A DNA stretch of 64,000 nucleotides. It comes from Cereibacter sphaeroides. GTDB taxonomy: Bacteria > Pseudomonadota > Alphaproteobacteria > Rhodobacterales > Rhodobacteraceae. Under the pieces are notes generated by a model that made no database searches, had not been told where the DNA came from, and was given only the letters and a program-made list of their open reading frames with translations. The stretch lies in the NCBI GenBank assembly GCA_003243455.1, contig QFQS01000001.1:310001-374000 (forward strand), in the 5' to 3' direction. The first letter of the stretch is position 1, and every line of letters begins with the position of its first letter. This document shows positions 43,248-50,481 of the stretch, piece by piece. Position numbers and translations under genes: made by a program.

Positions 43248-44312
43248 CTACCGGAAGTGCTTCGACAGCTTCAGACCCTGGCCCTGATAATTCGAGGCAA
43301 GCCCCACGCCGTAAAGCGTATCCGGCACCTCGGCCATGCGCTCATAGACCAGCCGCCCCACGACCTGCCCATGCTCCAGCACAAAGGGCGCTTCGTGGCA
43401 CCGCACTTCCAGTACGCCGCGCGAACCGGTGCCGCCCGCGCTGGTGTGGCCGAAGCCGGGATCGAAGAAGCCCGCGTAATGGACCCGGAACTCCCCTGCT
43501 ACGGCCAGATAGGGCGCCATCTCGGCGGCGTGGTCGGGCGGAATCGTCACGGCCTCGCGGCTGACGAGGATGTAGAACGCACCGGGATCAAGGATGATAC
43601 CGCCGTCACGCGAGCGGACCTCTTCCCAGTAGTCGTCAGGGTCATAGGCGGCGATGCGATCAAGGTCGATCAGCCCGGTATGCGGCTTGGCACGGTAGCC
43701 CACCAGATCAGCGCTGAGATCGACCGAGAATCCGAGACCCTGAGAGATGACGGGTATCCCATCCACCAGCGGATCGCGGGCGTGCAGCGCCTCCATATGA
43801 GCATCTGAAAGCGTTGCATCGCCGCGCCGGAACCGGATCTGGTTCAGCCGCATGCCGGGCCGCACCAGCACCGAGAAGCTGCGCGGACAAATCTCGGCAT
43901 ACAGGGCCCCCTGATAGCCCGCAGGAATGCGGTCGAACTCGGTCCCGCCATCGGTGATGGTCCGGGTCAAAAGGTCCAGCCTGCCCGTCGAGCTTTTAGC
44001 ATTGGCAACCGCGGATATGTCCTGGGGCAGGGCCAACCGCTCCATCAGCGGCACCACATAGACGCAGCCCTTTTCCAGAACCGCGCCGCCGGTCAGGCCC
44101 ACTTTATGCATCTCCAACTCGGCGATGCGGGCGCTGACGGGGCGGTTGTGACCGGCAAGGAACGAGGCACGGACGCGGTAGGCGACAGTGCCCAGCCGCA
44201 GGTCGACGCTGGCGGGTTGTATCTGCGCCGGAATGATCGCGGAGCTGGCGGAAATCTGACCCGAGGCAATCATTGCACGCAGGGTTTGCGAAGGCAGGAC
44301 ACCGTCCGACAT
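43248..44312 (-). CDS. dcd: Long-form 2'-deoxycytidine 5'-triphosphate deaminase
   Basis: The 354-residue protein is the long alphaproteobacterial dCTP deaminase type, about twice the usual Dcd length, with two dUTPase-fold halves. It makes dUTP from dCTP, feeding dTMP synthesis. Conserved parts include IQPASVDLRLG, ANAKSSTGRLDLLTR (substrate-binding Ser/Ser/Arg), GYQGALYAEICPRSF and a second-half GFFDPGFGHTSAGGTGSRGVLEVR with the Glu in VLEVR. The start at 44312 is chosen because the longer frame runs through the tRNA-Pro gene upstream. Confidence 0.88.
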   Translation of the reverse strand: MSDGVLPSQTLRAMIASGQISASSAIIPAQIQPASVDLRLGTVAYRVRASFLAGHNRPVSARIAELEMHKVGLTGGAVLEKGCVYVVPLMERLALPQDISAVANAKSSTGRLDLLTRTITDGGTEFDRIPAGYQGALYAEICPRSFSVLVRPGMRLNQIRFRRGDATLSDAHMEALHARDPLVDGIPVISQGLGFSVDLSADLVGYRAKPHTGLIDLDRIAAYDPDDYWEEVRSRDGGIILDPGAFYILVSREAVTIPPDHAAEMAPYLAVAGEFRVHYAGFFDPGFGHTSAGGTGSRGVLEVRCHEAPFVLEHGQVVGRLVYERMAEVPDTLYGVGLASNYQGQGLKLSKHFR

Positions 44313-44337
44313 GATGTCTACCGCCCCTTTCAAACGG

Positions 44338-44370
44338 AACCGCCCGCGACCCTTGCGGGCACGGGCGGTT
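44338..44370 (-). terminator. Stem-loop between tRNA-Pro and the dCTP deaminase gene
   Basis: AACCGCCCG / CGGGCGGTT form a perfect 9-bp stem with inner pairing, directly after the tRNA 3' end. The T-tract is weak, so it may be a processing or partial termination site. Confidence 0.45.
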
Positions 44371-44376
44371 TCGCAT

Positions 44377-44454
44377 TGGTCGGGCCGGTGAGATTCGAAC
44401 TCACGACCTTCCGCCCCCCAGACGGACGCGCTAACCAGGCTGCGCCACGGCCCG
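44377..44454 (-). tRNA. tRNA-Pro(GGG)
   Basis: The 78-nt sequence folds as a full tRNA with CCA encoded in the gene. The acceptor stem is CGGGCCG / CGGCCCG. The anticodon stem TCCGT / GCGGA carries the loop CTGGGGG, giving anticodon GGG (proline, codons CCC/CCU). The T-arm loop GTTCGAATC is standard. It lies on the same strand as, and upstream of, the dCTP deaminase gene. Confidence 0.95.
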
Positions 44455-44514
44455 ACGAGGCGGATACATACTGATATTCCGCGCGAGGACAAGCCGGAAA
44501 GCGCATGGTTCTGA

Positions 44515-45198
44515 TCAGTGCTCGCTGACCTTGGCCGCGGTCTTCATCCGGGCATGCAAAGCCTCCAGACGGCTGCTAACAGCGGCGAGATCGGAGCGGC
44601 TTCCGCCCTCTGTCATTTGCAGGGCGCGCAGGCGCGCGGCAGGCAGGAAGTGTTCCGCCGCTGGCTCGGTTTCGGCTGGTTCTGCTTCCGCATGATCATC
44701 CGCAGCTTCCGCTGATTTCGGCAACTCGGGGTCAGGCAGAGGCTCTGTCTTCTGGACTGCGGGCACAGTCGGATCGTCGATGGAGGACCAAAGCGGCAAG
44801 GCCTCTTGCGACAGCGTCGCCTCGGGTTGCGCGGCAGCGGGGCGCAGGACAAGAATGTCGGCGGCCTTGGGCGGCTTTGGCGCCTCTTCGACCGCGGCGG
44901 CCTCGGCGGTGATGTCTACCGCAATCGTGCTGTCGGCCATCGCCATCACATGGCGGATGCCATGTTCACGCAGCACTTTCTGCACGCCGCGTATGGTCAG
45001 GCCCTCGCTGTGCAAAAGCCGCTTGATGCCCGACAGCAGCGCGACATCCGACGGGCGGTAATACCGCCGCCCACCGGCACGCTTGACCGGCCTGATCTGG
45101 GGAAAGCGGCTTTCCCAGAATCGAAGCACATGGGCGGGCGTATCCAGAACATCGGCAACCTCGCTGATCGTCCTGAAGGCGTCGCGCGATTTTTCCAT
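44515..45198 (-). CDS. MerR-family regulator downstream of ihfA
   Basis: The 227-residue protein has a MerR-type DNA-binding domain at the N-terminus (FRTISEVADVLDTPAHVLRFWESRFPQIRPVKRAGGRRYYRPSDV region). A helix follows (LLSGIKRLLHSEGLTIRGVQKVLREHG), then a long Pro/Glu/Ala-rich tail and a final helical stretch ending in KTAAKVSEH. This is the standard gene after ihfA in alphaproteobacteria. Its targets are not known. Spacing to ihfA is 14 bp, so they share a transcript. Confidence 0.88.
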   Translation of the reverse strand: MEKSRDAFRTISEVADVLDTPAHVLRFWESRFPQIRPVKRAGGRRYYRPSDVALLSGIKRLLHSEGLTIRGVQKVLREHGIRHVMAMADSTIAVDITAEAAAVEEAPKPPKAADILVLRPAAAQPEATLSQEALPLWSSIDDPTVPAVQKTEPLPDPELPKSAEAADDHAEAEPAETEPAAEHFLPAARLRALQMTEGGSRSDLAAVSSRLEALHARMKTAAKVSEH

Positions 45199-45212
45199 GC
45201 GCCCGCGGCCCC

Positions 45213-45515
45213 TTAGCGCTTGCTGCCGTCGGCTACGCGATCTTTCATCAGATGCGACGGGCGGAAGGTCAGGACGCGACGCGGGCTGATCGGAACCTCA
45301 TCCCCCGTCTTGGGGTTGCGGCCCACGCGGGCCGACTTGTCCCGGACGGAAAAGGTGCCGAAGGAAGAGATTTTTACCGTCTCACCCTGCACCAGTGCGT
45401 CCGACATGTACTGCAGCACCGATTCCACAAGCTGCGCGGATTCATTGCGGCTGAGCCCGACTTCGCGGAACACAGCCTCGCTTAGATCCATGCGCGTAAG
45501 TGTCTTTTCACTCAT
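45213..45515 (-). CDS. ihfA: Integration host factor subunit alpha IhfA
   Basis: IHF-alpha pairs with IHF-beta to bend DNA at specific sites. The 100-residue HU-family protein has the usual N-terminal helices (LTRMDLSEAVFREVGLSRNE) and the beta arm with GRNPKTGDEVPI, whose Pro intercalates in DNA. KISSFGTFSVRDKSARVGRNP is the conserved core. It lies between fabH and merR, in the widespread plsX-fabH-ihfA-merR order. Confidence 0.95.
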   Translation of the reverse strand: MSEKTLTRMDLSEAVFREVGLSRNESAQLVESVLQYMSDALVQGETVKISSFGTFSVRDKSARVGRNPKTGDEVPISPRRVLTFRPSHLMKDRVADGSKR

Positions 45516-45600
45516 TCGGCCCCCCCGTCTTTTGAGGCAGATTGGGCGCTTTGAAAACCCAAGTCAATATCAACAGCTTGGGGCGGTCAGTTCGACCGGG

Positions 45601-46572
45601 TTACCAGCGAAGAACCACCGATCCCCAGGCCAGCCCGCCGCCGATCGCCTCGGTGACGATCAGGTCGCCGGGTTTGATCTGGCCACGCTGTTTCCCGACC
45701 GACAGGGCCAGGGGAATCGAGGCGGCAGAAGTATTTCCGTGATCCTGCACGGTCACGACCACGCGGTTCATGGGCACGCCCATCCGCTGAGCGGTGGCGC
45801 TGATGATGCGCAGATTGGCCTGATGCGGCACGATCCAGTCGACGTCTTCAGCCGTGAGGCCCGCCTTTTCCAAGGCTGTGTGAGCGGTCGCGGCCAGCTT
45901 TTCGACGGCGTGGCGAAAGACTTCCTTGCCCTGCATCCGCAGATAGCCGGTGTTTTGCGTGGCAACACCACCGTCGACGTATAGCAAATCGCGGAACCGC
46001 CCGTCGGAATGCAGGTCGGTCGACAGGATGCCACGGTCTGCCGACGTGCCATCGCCCGACATCGCCTCCAACACCAGGGCGCCCGCTCCGTCACCGAACA
46101 GCACACAGGTGCTGCGGTCGGTCCAGTCCATGATGCGAGAGAACGTCTCTGCCCCGATCACCAGAATCCGCTGTGCCTGACCCGAAACGATCAGTGCCTG
46201 CGCATTGGCCAACGCGTATACAAAGCCCGCACAGACCGCCTGCACGTCAAAGGCAAAGCCCGCGTTCATCCCAAGCGCGGCCTGAACCATGGTCGCGGCC
46301 GAGGGGAAGGTCAGATCTGCGGTCGAGGTTGCAAGGATGATCGCGTCGATACTGCCCGCCTCGATACCAGCATCGGCCAGCGCGGCCTTGGCGGCCCGGG
46401 TGGCAAGGTCAGAGGTCGTCTGGCCTTCTGCCGCGAAATGACGACGCTCGATCCCCGAGCGAGAGCGAATCCACTCGTCGCTGGTTTCCAGCGATGCTTC
46501 GAATTCAGAGTTGGGAACGATACGGTCGGGCAGATAGTGTCCGACGCCCCTTACGACGGCGCGTATTGTCAT
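45601..46572 (-). CDS. fabH: 3-oxoacyl-ACP synthase III FabH
   Basis: FabH starts fatty acid synthesis by condensing acetyl-CoA with malonyl-ACP. The 323-residue protein contains the triad Cys114 (VCAGFVYAL), His in IVPHQANLRI and Asn in HGNTSAAS. Length is normal. Its start overlaps the stop of plsX by four bases, so the two lipid genes are translationally coupled. Confidence 0.96.
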   Translation of the reverse strand: MTIRAVVRGVGHYLPDRIVPNSEFEASLETSDEWIRSRSGIERRHFAAEGQTTSDLATRAAKAALADAGIEAGSIDAIILATSTADLTFPSAATMVQAALGMNAGFAFDVQAVCAGFVYALANAQALIVSGQAQRILVIGAETFSRIMDWTDRSTCVLFGDGAGALVLEAMSGDGTSADRGILSTDLHSDGRFRDLLYVDGGVATQNTGYLRMQGKEVFRHAVEKLAATAHTALEKAGLTAEDVDWIVPHQANLRIISATAQRMGVPMNRVVVTVQDHGNTSAASIPLALSVGKQRGQIKPGDLIVTEAIGGGLAWGSVVLRW

Positions 46573-47678
46573 TCAGCCTTACCGATTATGGCCCCATCCG
46601 CGGCGGCATCCTGCCCCGCGCGTCCAGCCGATGCAACCCGTGCCGCAAGACGCTCTTGAAAGCCAGACTTTGCCAGTTGAAAGGCGAGCTTGATCGCCGC
46701 CGACACGCCCGTCGCATCGGCCGAGCCGTGCGATTTAACAACCGTGCCGTTCAGCCCCAGAAACACCCCGCCATTGATCCGGCGCGGGTCGATGCGCTTT
46801 TGCAGCCGCTTTAGCGAAGTCAGCGCCAGAAGCGCCGCCATCTTGGACAGGAAGGTTGCGTTGAATGCTTCCTTCAGGAAGTCCGAGATCAGCTTGGCCG
46901 TTCCCTCGCCGGTCTTTAGCGCAATATTGCCTGTAAACCCGTCGGTCACGATCACGTCCACGCGGTCCGAGGGAATGTCTCCGCCTTCCACAAAGCCGAC
47001 GAAATCGAAATCCCCGCCTGGCGCTGCAGCGGCGATCTGGTCGTGCGCCAGCTTCAGCTCGGCACGGCCCTTGTGCTCTTCGGTGCCGACGTTCAGCAAA
47101 CCCACACGCGGACGGGCCAGATGCAGGCCGTTTCTGGCGTAGGACGCGCCCATGGTGGCGAATTGCAAAAGGTCTTCGGCGTCGGCCTTGATGTCGGCAC
47201 CCACATCCAGCATCAGGTTGAACCCTCCGGGATTGCGCGATGGCCAGAGGCAGGCGATGGCGGGACGGTTCACGCCCGGCAGCTTGCGCAGGCGGATCAT
47301 GCTCAGCGCCATCAGCGCGCCGGTGTTGCCGCAGGATACGGCAACCGTCGCTTCGCCCTGGCGCACGCTTTCGATGCAGGACCACATCGAAGTGCCCTCG
47401 CCATGGCGCATGACCTGGCTGGGCTTGTCATGCATCGTGACGGTTCGCGGCGCATGCCGGATCACGCAGCGGTCGGTCAGACCGCGGCGACGGGCGATAA
47501 GCCGCTTAAGTTCTGCCTCGTCGCCATGGACGATAAAGGCGATTTCCGGATTCTTGGTCGCAGAGGCAAGCATGCCCGCGACGACTGCCGCAGGCCCACG
47601 ATCTCCGCCCATCGCATCAACGGAAATGACGATACGCTCGCCGCCACCCGGGACCGGAGTATCATTTCCGTTTGCCAT
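46569..47678 (-). CDS. plsX: Phosphate acyltransferase PlsX
   Basis: PlsX makes acyl-phosphate from acyl-ACP for phospholipid synthesis. The 369-residue protein starts with a short polar extension before IVISVDAMGGDRGP, the family signature. It continues with CGNTGALMALSMIRLRKLPGVNRPAIA and GFTGNIALKTGEGTAKL. It is coupled to fabH downstream and follows rpmF by 27 bp, as in most proteobacteria. Confidence 0.95.
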   Translation of the reverse strand: MANGNDTPVPGGGERIVISVDAMGGDRGPAAVVAGMLASATKNPEIAFIVHGDEAELKRLIARRRGLTDRCVIRHAPRTVTMHDKPSQVMRHGEGTSMWSCIESVRQGEATVAVSCGNTGALMALSMIRLRKLPGVNRPAIACLWPSRNPGGFNLMLDVGADIKADAEDLLQFATMGASYARNGLHLARPRVGLLNVGTEEHKGRAELKLAHDQIAAAAPGGDFDFVGFVEGGDIPSDRVDVIVTDGFTGNIALKTGEGTAKLISDFLKEAFNATFLSKMAALLALTSLKRLQKRIDPRRINGGVFLGLNGTVVKSHGSADATGVSAAIKLAFQLAKSGFQERLAARVASAGRAGQDAAADGAIIGKAE

Positions 47679-47705
47679 GGGTCAGCGGGCGCAGAAGAGG
47701 GCGGC

Positions 47706-47912
47706 TTACGCCGCGTCCTCGTCCAGATCGACCTCTTTGGTCAGCGCCACGACTTCACGCGCGTCGTAGTGGCCGCAAGCGCCACAGACGTGGTGCGGGC
47801 GCTTCAGCTCTCCACAGTTCGGGCATTCAGCCGGGTTAGCGGCGGTAAGTGCGTCGTGCGCACGGCGCATGTTGCGCTTGGAGCTGGTGACTCGGTTCTG
47901 CGGGACAGCCAT
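47706..47912 (-). CDS. rpmF: 50S ribosomal protein L32 (zinc-binding form)
   Basis: The 68-residue protein has the L32 start MAVPQNRVTSSKRNMRRAHDAL. It carries a four-cysteine zinc ribbon (Cys30, Cys33, Cys43, Cys46 in CPNCGELKRPHHVCGACG). Since all four cysteines are present, this is the zinc-dependent form. It precedes plsX and follows the DUF177 gene after 165 bp. Confidence 0.97.
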   Translation of the reverse strand: MAVPQNRVTSSKRNMRRAHDALTAANPAECPNCGELKRPHHVCGACGHYDAREVVALTKEVDLDEDAA

Positions 47913-48077
47913 GTCTCGACCTCAGGTAGTGGGGCATGCCCCTGATTTTATTGAAGGAAGTCGACAAGCCTGCGCATTCGCGCTAGCCCCGACACTCCTG
48001 TAAACGAGGCGCGGAACATAGCGGGATTCTGTTCCGGCGCAAGTCCTTTCTGCGCCGACATTTTCCGACGCGTTGCG

Positions 48078-48641
48078 TCAAGCATCGCGTTTGCCATCGT
48101 CATCATCGGACGTGCGCAGAAGTCCCCCAAGACCGGCAAAGGGACGCAGATCGGCGTCGCGAAGCGGCACCACACCCGGGGGCGCGTGGATGGCCTCGCC
48201 AAGCTCTGCCCCCGGCGCGCGGGGGTAGTCGGGCAGCGCCAGCGCCAGCGCCTCGGTCATCACCGCGCCTGGGTCTATAACCGTTGGCAACGGTTCCGCG
48301 CTGTCATCTTCCGGCATTTCAGCCTCGGCATCTTCCGGCACGGCGAAATCGGCAAGGTATTTGCGCACCACCGGCTCATCCACACGCGTCAGCACGGGGA
48401 CAAGTGTCACCACGCAGGGCTGCACGACCTCGGCCTCCAGCCGCGCCTCCAGCAGGTAATCGCTTTTCCCCTGCGGCCGAAGCTCACCCTTGAACCGCAG
48501 CGAGGGGATCGCGCTGATGCCAAGGTATTCGGCAAGCGCCGCGCGTTCGGCCTCATCGGGTTTCAGGTCGAACCTTGTAGGCTTGCGCGCACCAAGCGTC
48601 TGGACGCGCAGCGGCAATGAGACGGGCAAAGATTCTGGCAT
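48078..48641 (-). CDS. DUF177 (YceD) family protein
   Basis: The 187-residue protein is the bacterial homologue of YceD, encoded next to rpmF in nearly all bacteria. It has the conserved Cys in VVQPCVVTLVPVLTRVDEPVVRKYLADF, then an acidic stretch (PEDAEAEMPEDDSAEPLP) and LALALPDYPRAPGAEL. In plants its relatives take part in 23S rRNA accumulation, so a role in large-subunit assembly is likely. It is divergent from the bamE gene. Confidence 0.9.
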   Translation of the reverse strand: MPESLPVSLPLRVQTLGARKPTRFDLKPDEAERAALAEYLGISAIPSLRFKGELRPQGKSDYLLEARLEAEVVQPCVVTLVPVLTRVDEPVVRKYLADFAVPEDAEAEMPEDDSAEPLPTVIDPGAVMTEALALALPDYPRAPGAELGEAIHAPPGVVPLRDADLRPFAGLGGLLRTSDDDDGKRDA

Positions 48642-48770
48642 CGGGTGCTCCTTTTGCCCCGGTCGGGCAGCGCGTTCCTTTCTTGAACCGGAACGCGACC
48701 TTCTGTAAGCCGGATGAAAGTCGATTACGGGGCCAAAGCCGACAAGGCAAGAGGCGGCAGGAGGCAGGAC

Positions 48771-49277
48771 ATGGCAGGCACGGCGTCAAGCCGCCCGGTA
48801 ACCGGGATTCGATCCGGTATGGGAGCGTCTCGCCTTTTGCTGGCAGCGGCGGTGGTCTTCGGACTTGCTGCCTGCCAGTCGCTTTATCGCAACCACGGCT
48901 ACGCGCCGACGGAAGCTGAGTTGCAGCAGGTCGTTGTCGGCAAGGACACCCGGGAAACGGTGACGGAGTCCGTCGGCCGGCCAAGCGCGCAGGGTGTCCT
49001 GAGCGATAACGAGTGGTATTACGTCCAGAGCCGGTATCGGCAACGTGGCCCGTACGCGCCGGAAGAGATTGATCGTCAGGTTGTGGTGATCTCTTTCAAT
49101 GAGAGCGGCACGGTGCGCAACGTCGAACGCTTTGGTCTTGAGGACGGCGAGGTCGTGGCTCTGTCGCGCCGTGTGACCGAGCCTAACATCAAGAGCTCCA
49201 GCTTCCTGCGGCAGCTTCTGGGCAACATCGGCGGCATCGGGCCGGGCCAGTTCCTGCAACAATCCAGTACACCGTAA
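48771..49277 (+). CDS. bamE: Outer membrane assembly lipoprotein BamE (SmpA/OmlA)
   Basis: BamE is a small lipoprotein of the BAM complex that inserts beta-barrel proteins. The 168-residue chain has a signal peptide ending in the lipobox LAAC (VVFGLAACQS), then the fold YAPTEAELQQVVVGKDTRETVTESVGRPS and NEWYYVQSRYRQRGP. The start at 48771 has AGGAGG seven bases upstream. A start at 48819 would give a shorter signal but has no such site. It is divergent from the DUF177 gene. Confidence 0.9.
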   Translation: MAGTASSRPVTGIRSGMGASRLLLAAAVVFGLAACQSLYRNHGYAPTEAELQQVVVGKDTRETVTESVGRPSAQGVLSDNEWYYVQSRYRQRGPYAPEEIDRQVVVISFNESGTVRNVERFGLEDGEVVALSRRVTEPNIKSSSFLRQLLGNIGGIGPGQFLQQSSTP

Positions 49278-49293
49278 GGCTGCCGCCTGAAGA

Positions 49294-49315
49294 GGCCGCA
49301 ATCGCGCGGCCCTTT
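49294..49315 (+). terminator. Weak terminator of bamE
   Basis: GGCCGC / GCGGCC arms with a 6-nt loop are followed by CTTT, 17 nt after the bamE stop. Confidence 0.5.
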
Positions 49316-49451
49316 CCTGCCTTATCGTTTCTTTCTGCGGCGCTATCTGCATTTTGACGGCGTCGTCTTGCCGTCATGTCTTTCATGCTAGGGTCTGCGC
49401 ACAAATATCCGGGGCAGGGCGGGCGTTCCGCCAGACGTCAGGGGGGTCGTG

Positions 49452-50216
49452 ATGCTTTCTCTTCGCAAGGGGCGGTATGCGGCGCGGATGGCCGAGACGA
49501 CCGACGATCTGCTGCGCGCGCAGGAGCTTCGCTATCTGACATTCATTGTATCGACCGGCGCACAGCAGGATGGCAGCCGCGCCGATGGGCGCGATGCCGA
49601 CGACTTCGACGCGCTTTGCACCCATGTGCTGGTTGAAGAGGTCAAGACCGGCACCCTGGTCTGCTGCTTTCGGCTGTTGCCGCTGATGAACGGGACCGAG
49701 ATCGGACGCAGCTATTCGGCACAGTATTACAACCTGTCGGCGCTTGCCGACTTCGACGGCCCGATGGTCGAGATGGGACGCTTCTGCATTCACCCCGACT
49801 GGCGCGACCCGGACATCCTGCGCGTGGCCTGGGGTGCGATGACGCGTTTTGTCGATGAGACGGGTGTCGAGATGCTGTTCGGCTGCTCGTCCTTCCACGG
49901 GACCGAGGCCGAAACTTATCACGATGCCTTTGCGCTGCTGAAAGACGGCCATCTGGCGCCCAAGCGCTGGCTGCCCCGCGTCAAGGCGCCGGATGTGTTC
50001 CGCTTTGCCCGCGCGCTGCGACGCTTCCGCCCGGATGCAAAGCGGGCCATGCAGGCGATGCCGCCCTTGTTGCGGACCTATCTGCTGATGGGGGGGTGGG
50101 TCAGTGATCATGCGGTCGTGGACCGTGACCTGAATACGCTCCATGTGTTCACCGGGCTGGAAATCCGGGCGATTCCTCCCGCAAGGGCAAGACTGCTGCG
50201 CGGCGTGGCGGGCTGA
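49452..50216 (+). CDS. olsB: L-ornithine N-alpha-acyltransferase OlsB
   Basis: OlsB attaches a 3-hydroxyacyl group from ACP to ornithine, the first step to ornithine lipids. The 254-residue protein has the GNAT-like core with LRYLTFIVSTGAQQDG, CTHVLVEEVKTGTLVCCFRLLP, MVEMGRFCIHPDWRDPDILRVAW and FGCSSFHGTE. The start is ATG at 49452, with GTG just before it as an alternative. The acyltransferase OlsA, often the next gene, is missing here: a composite repeat and an ABC-F gene follow instead. OlsA must be encoded elsewhere for ornithine lipid to be completed. Confidence 0.88.
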   Translation: MLSLRKGRYAARMAETTDDLLRAQELRYLTFIVSTGAQQDGSRADGRDADDFDALCTHVLVEEVKTGTLVCCFRLLPLMNGTEIGRSYSAQYYNLSALADFDGPMVEMGRFCIHPDWRDPDILRVAWGAMTRFVDETGVEMLFGCSSFHGTEAETYHDAFALLKDGHLAPKRWLPRVKAPDVFRFARALRRFRPDAKRAMQAMPPLLRTYLLMGGWVSDHAVVDRDLNTLHVFTGLEIRAIPPARARLLRGVAG

Positions 50217-50224
50217 CCCGGATC

Positions 50225-50416
50225 TGGCGAAGGCCATCGCCTTCGCCATGCCGTGAAGATCGAGTTCAGGGGCCGGTGGCCCAAAGCCACCGGCCAGCGC
50301 CCGCCATCGGCGGGGCAGGCACTGGCCTATGTGGTTATTCGTGGCAGGCGGTCTTGGGGGGGGGCGTGGCACTGCGGGCGGGGAAACGCGGGTCGCGTTT
50401 CTGATCCCGCCCGGCC
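50225..50416 (+). repeat. Composite palindromic repeat, copy E (full length)
   Basis: The hairpin with arms TGGCGAAGGC / GCCTTCGCCA (50225-50248) begins eight bases after the olsB stop. GGCCGGTGGC / GCCACCGGCC forms a second perfect hairpin. A spacer with GTCTTGGGG follows, then GGGCGGG-GAAACGCG-GGT-CGCGTTTC-TGATCCCGCCCGG. It fills most of the 265-bp gap before the ABC-F gene. Confidence 0.8.
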
Positions 50417-50481
50417 CGGTCTCCGTTCCTAGGCGTCCAGCGCCCGTTGACCTTTCCTCCAACCCCCATTAGCTCGCGCCC

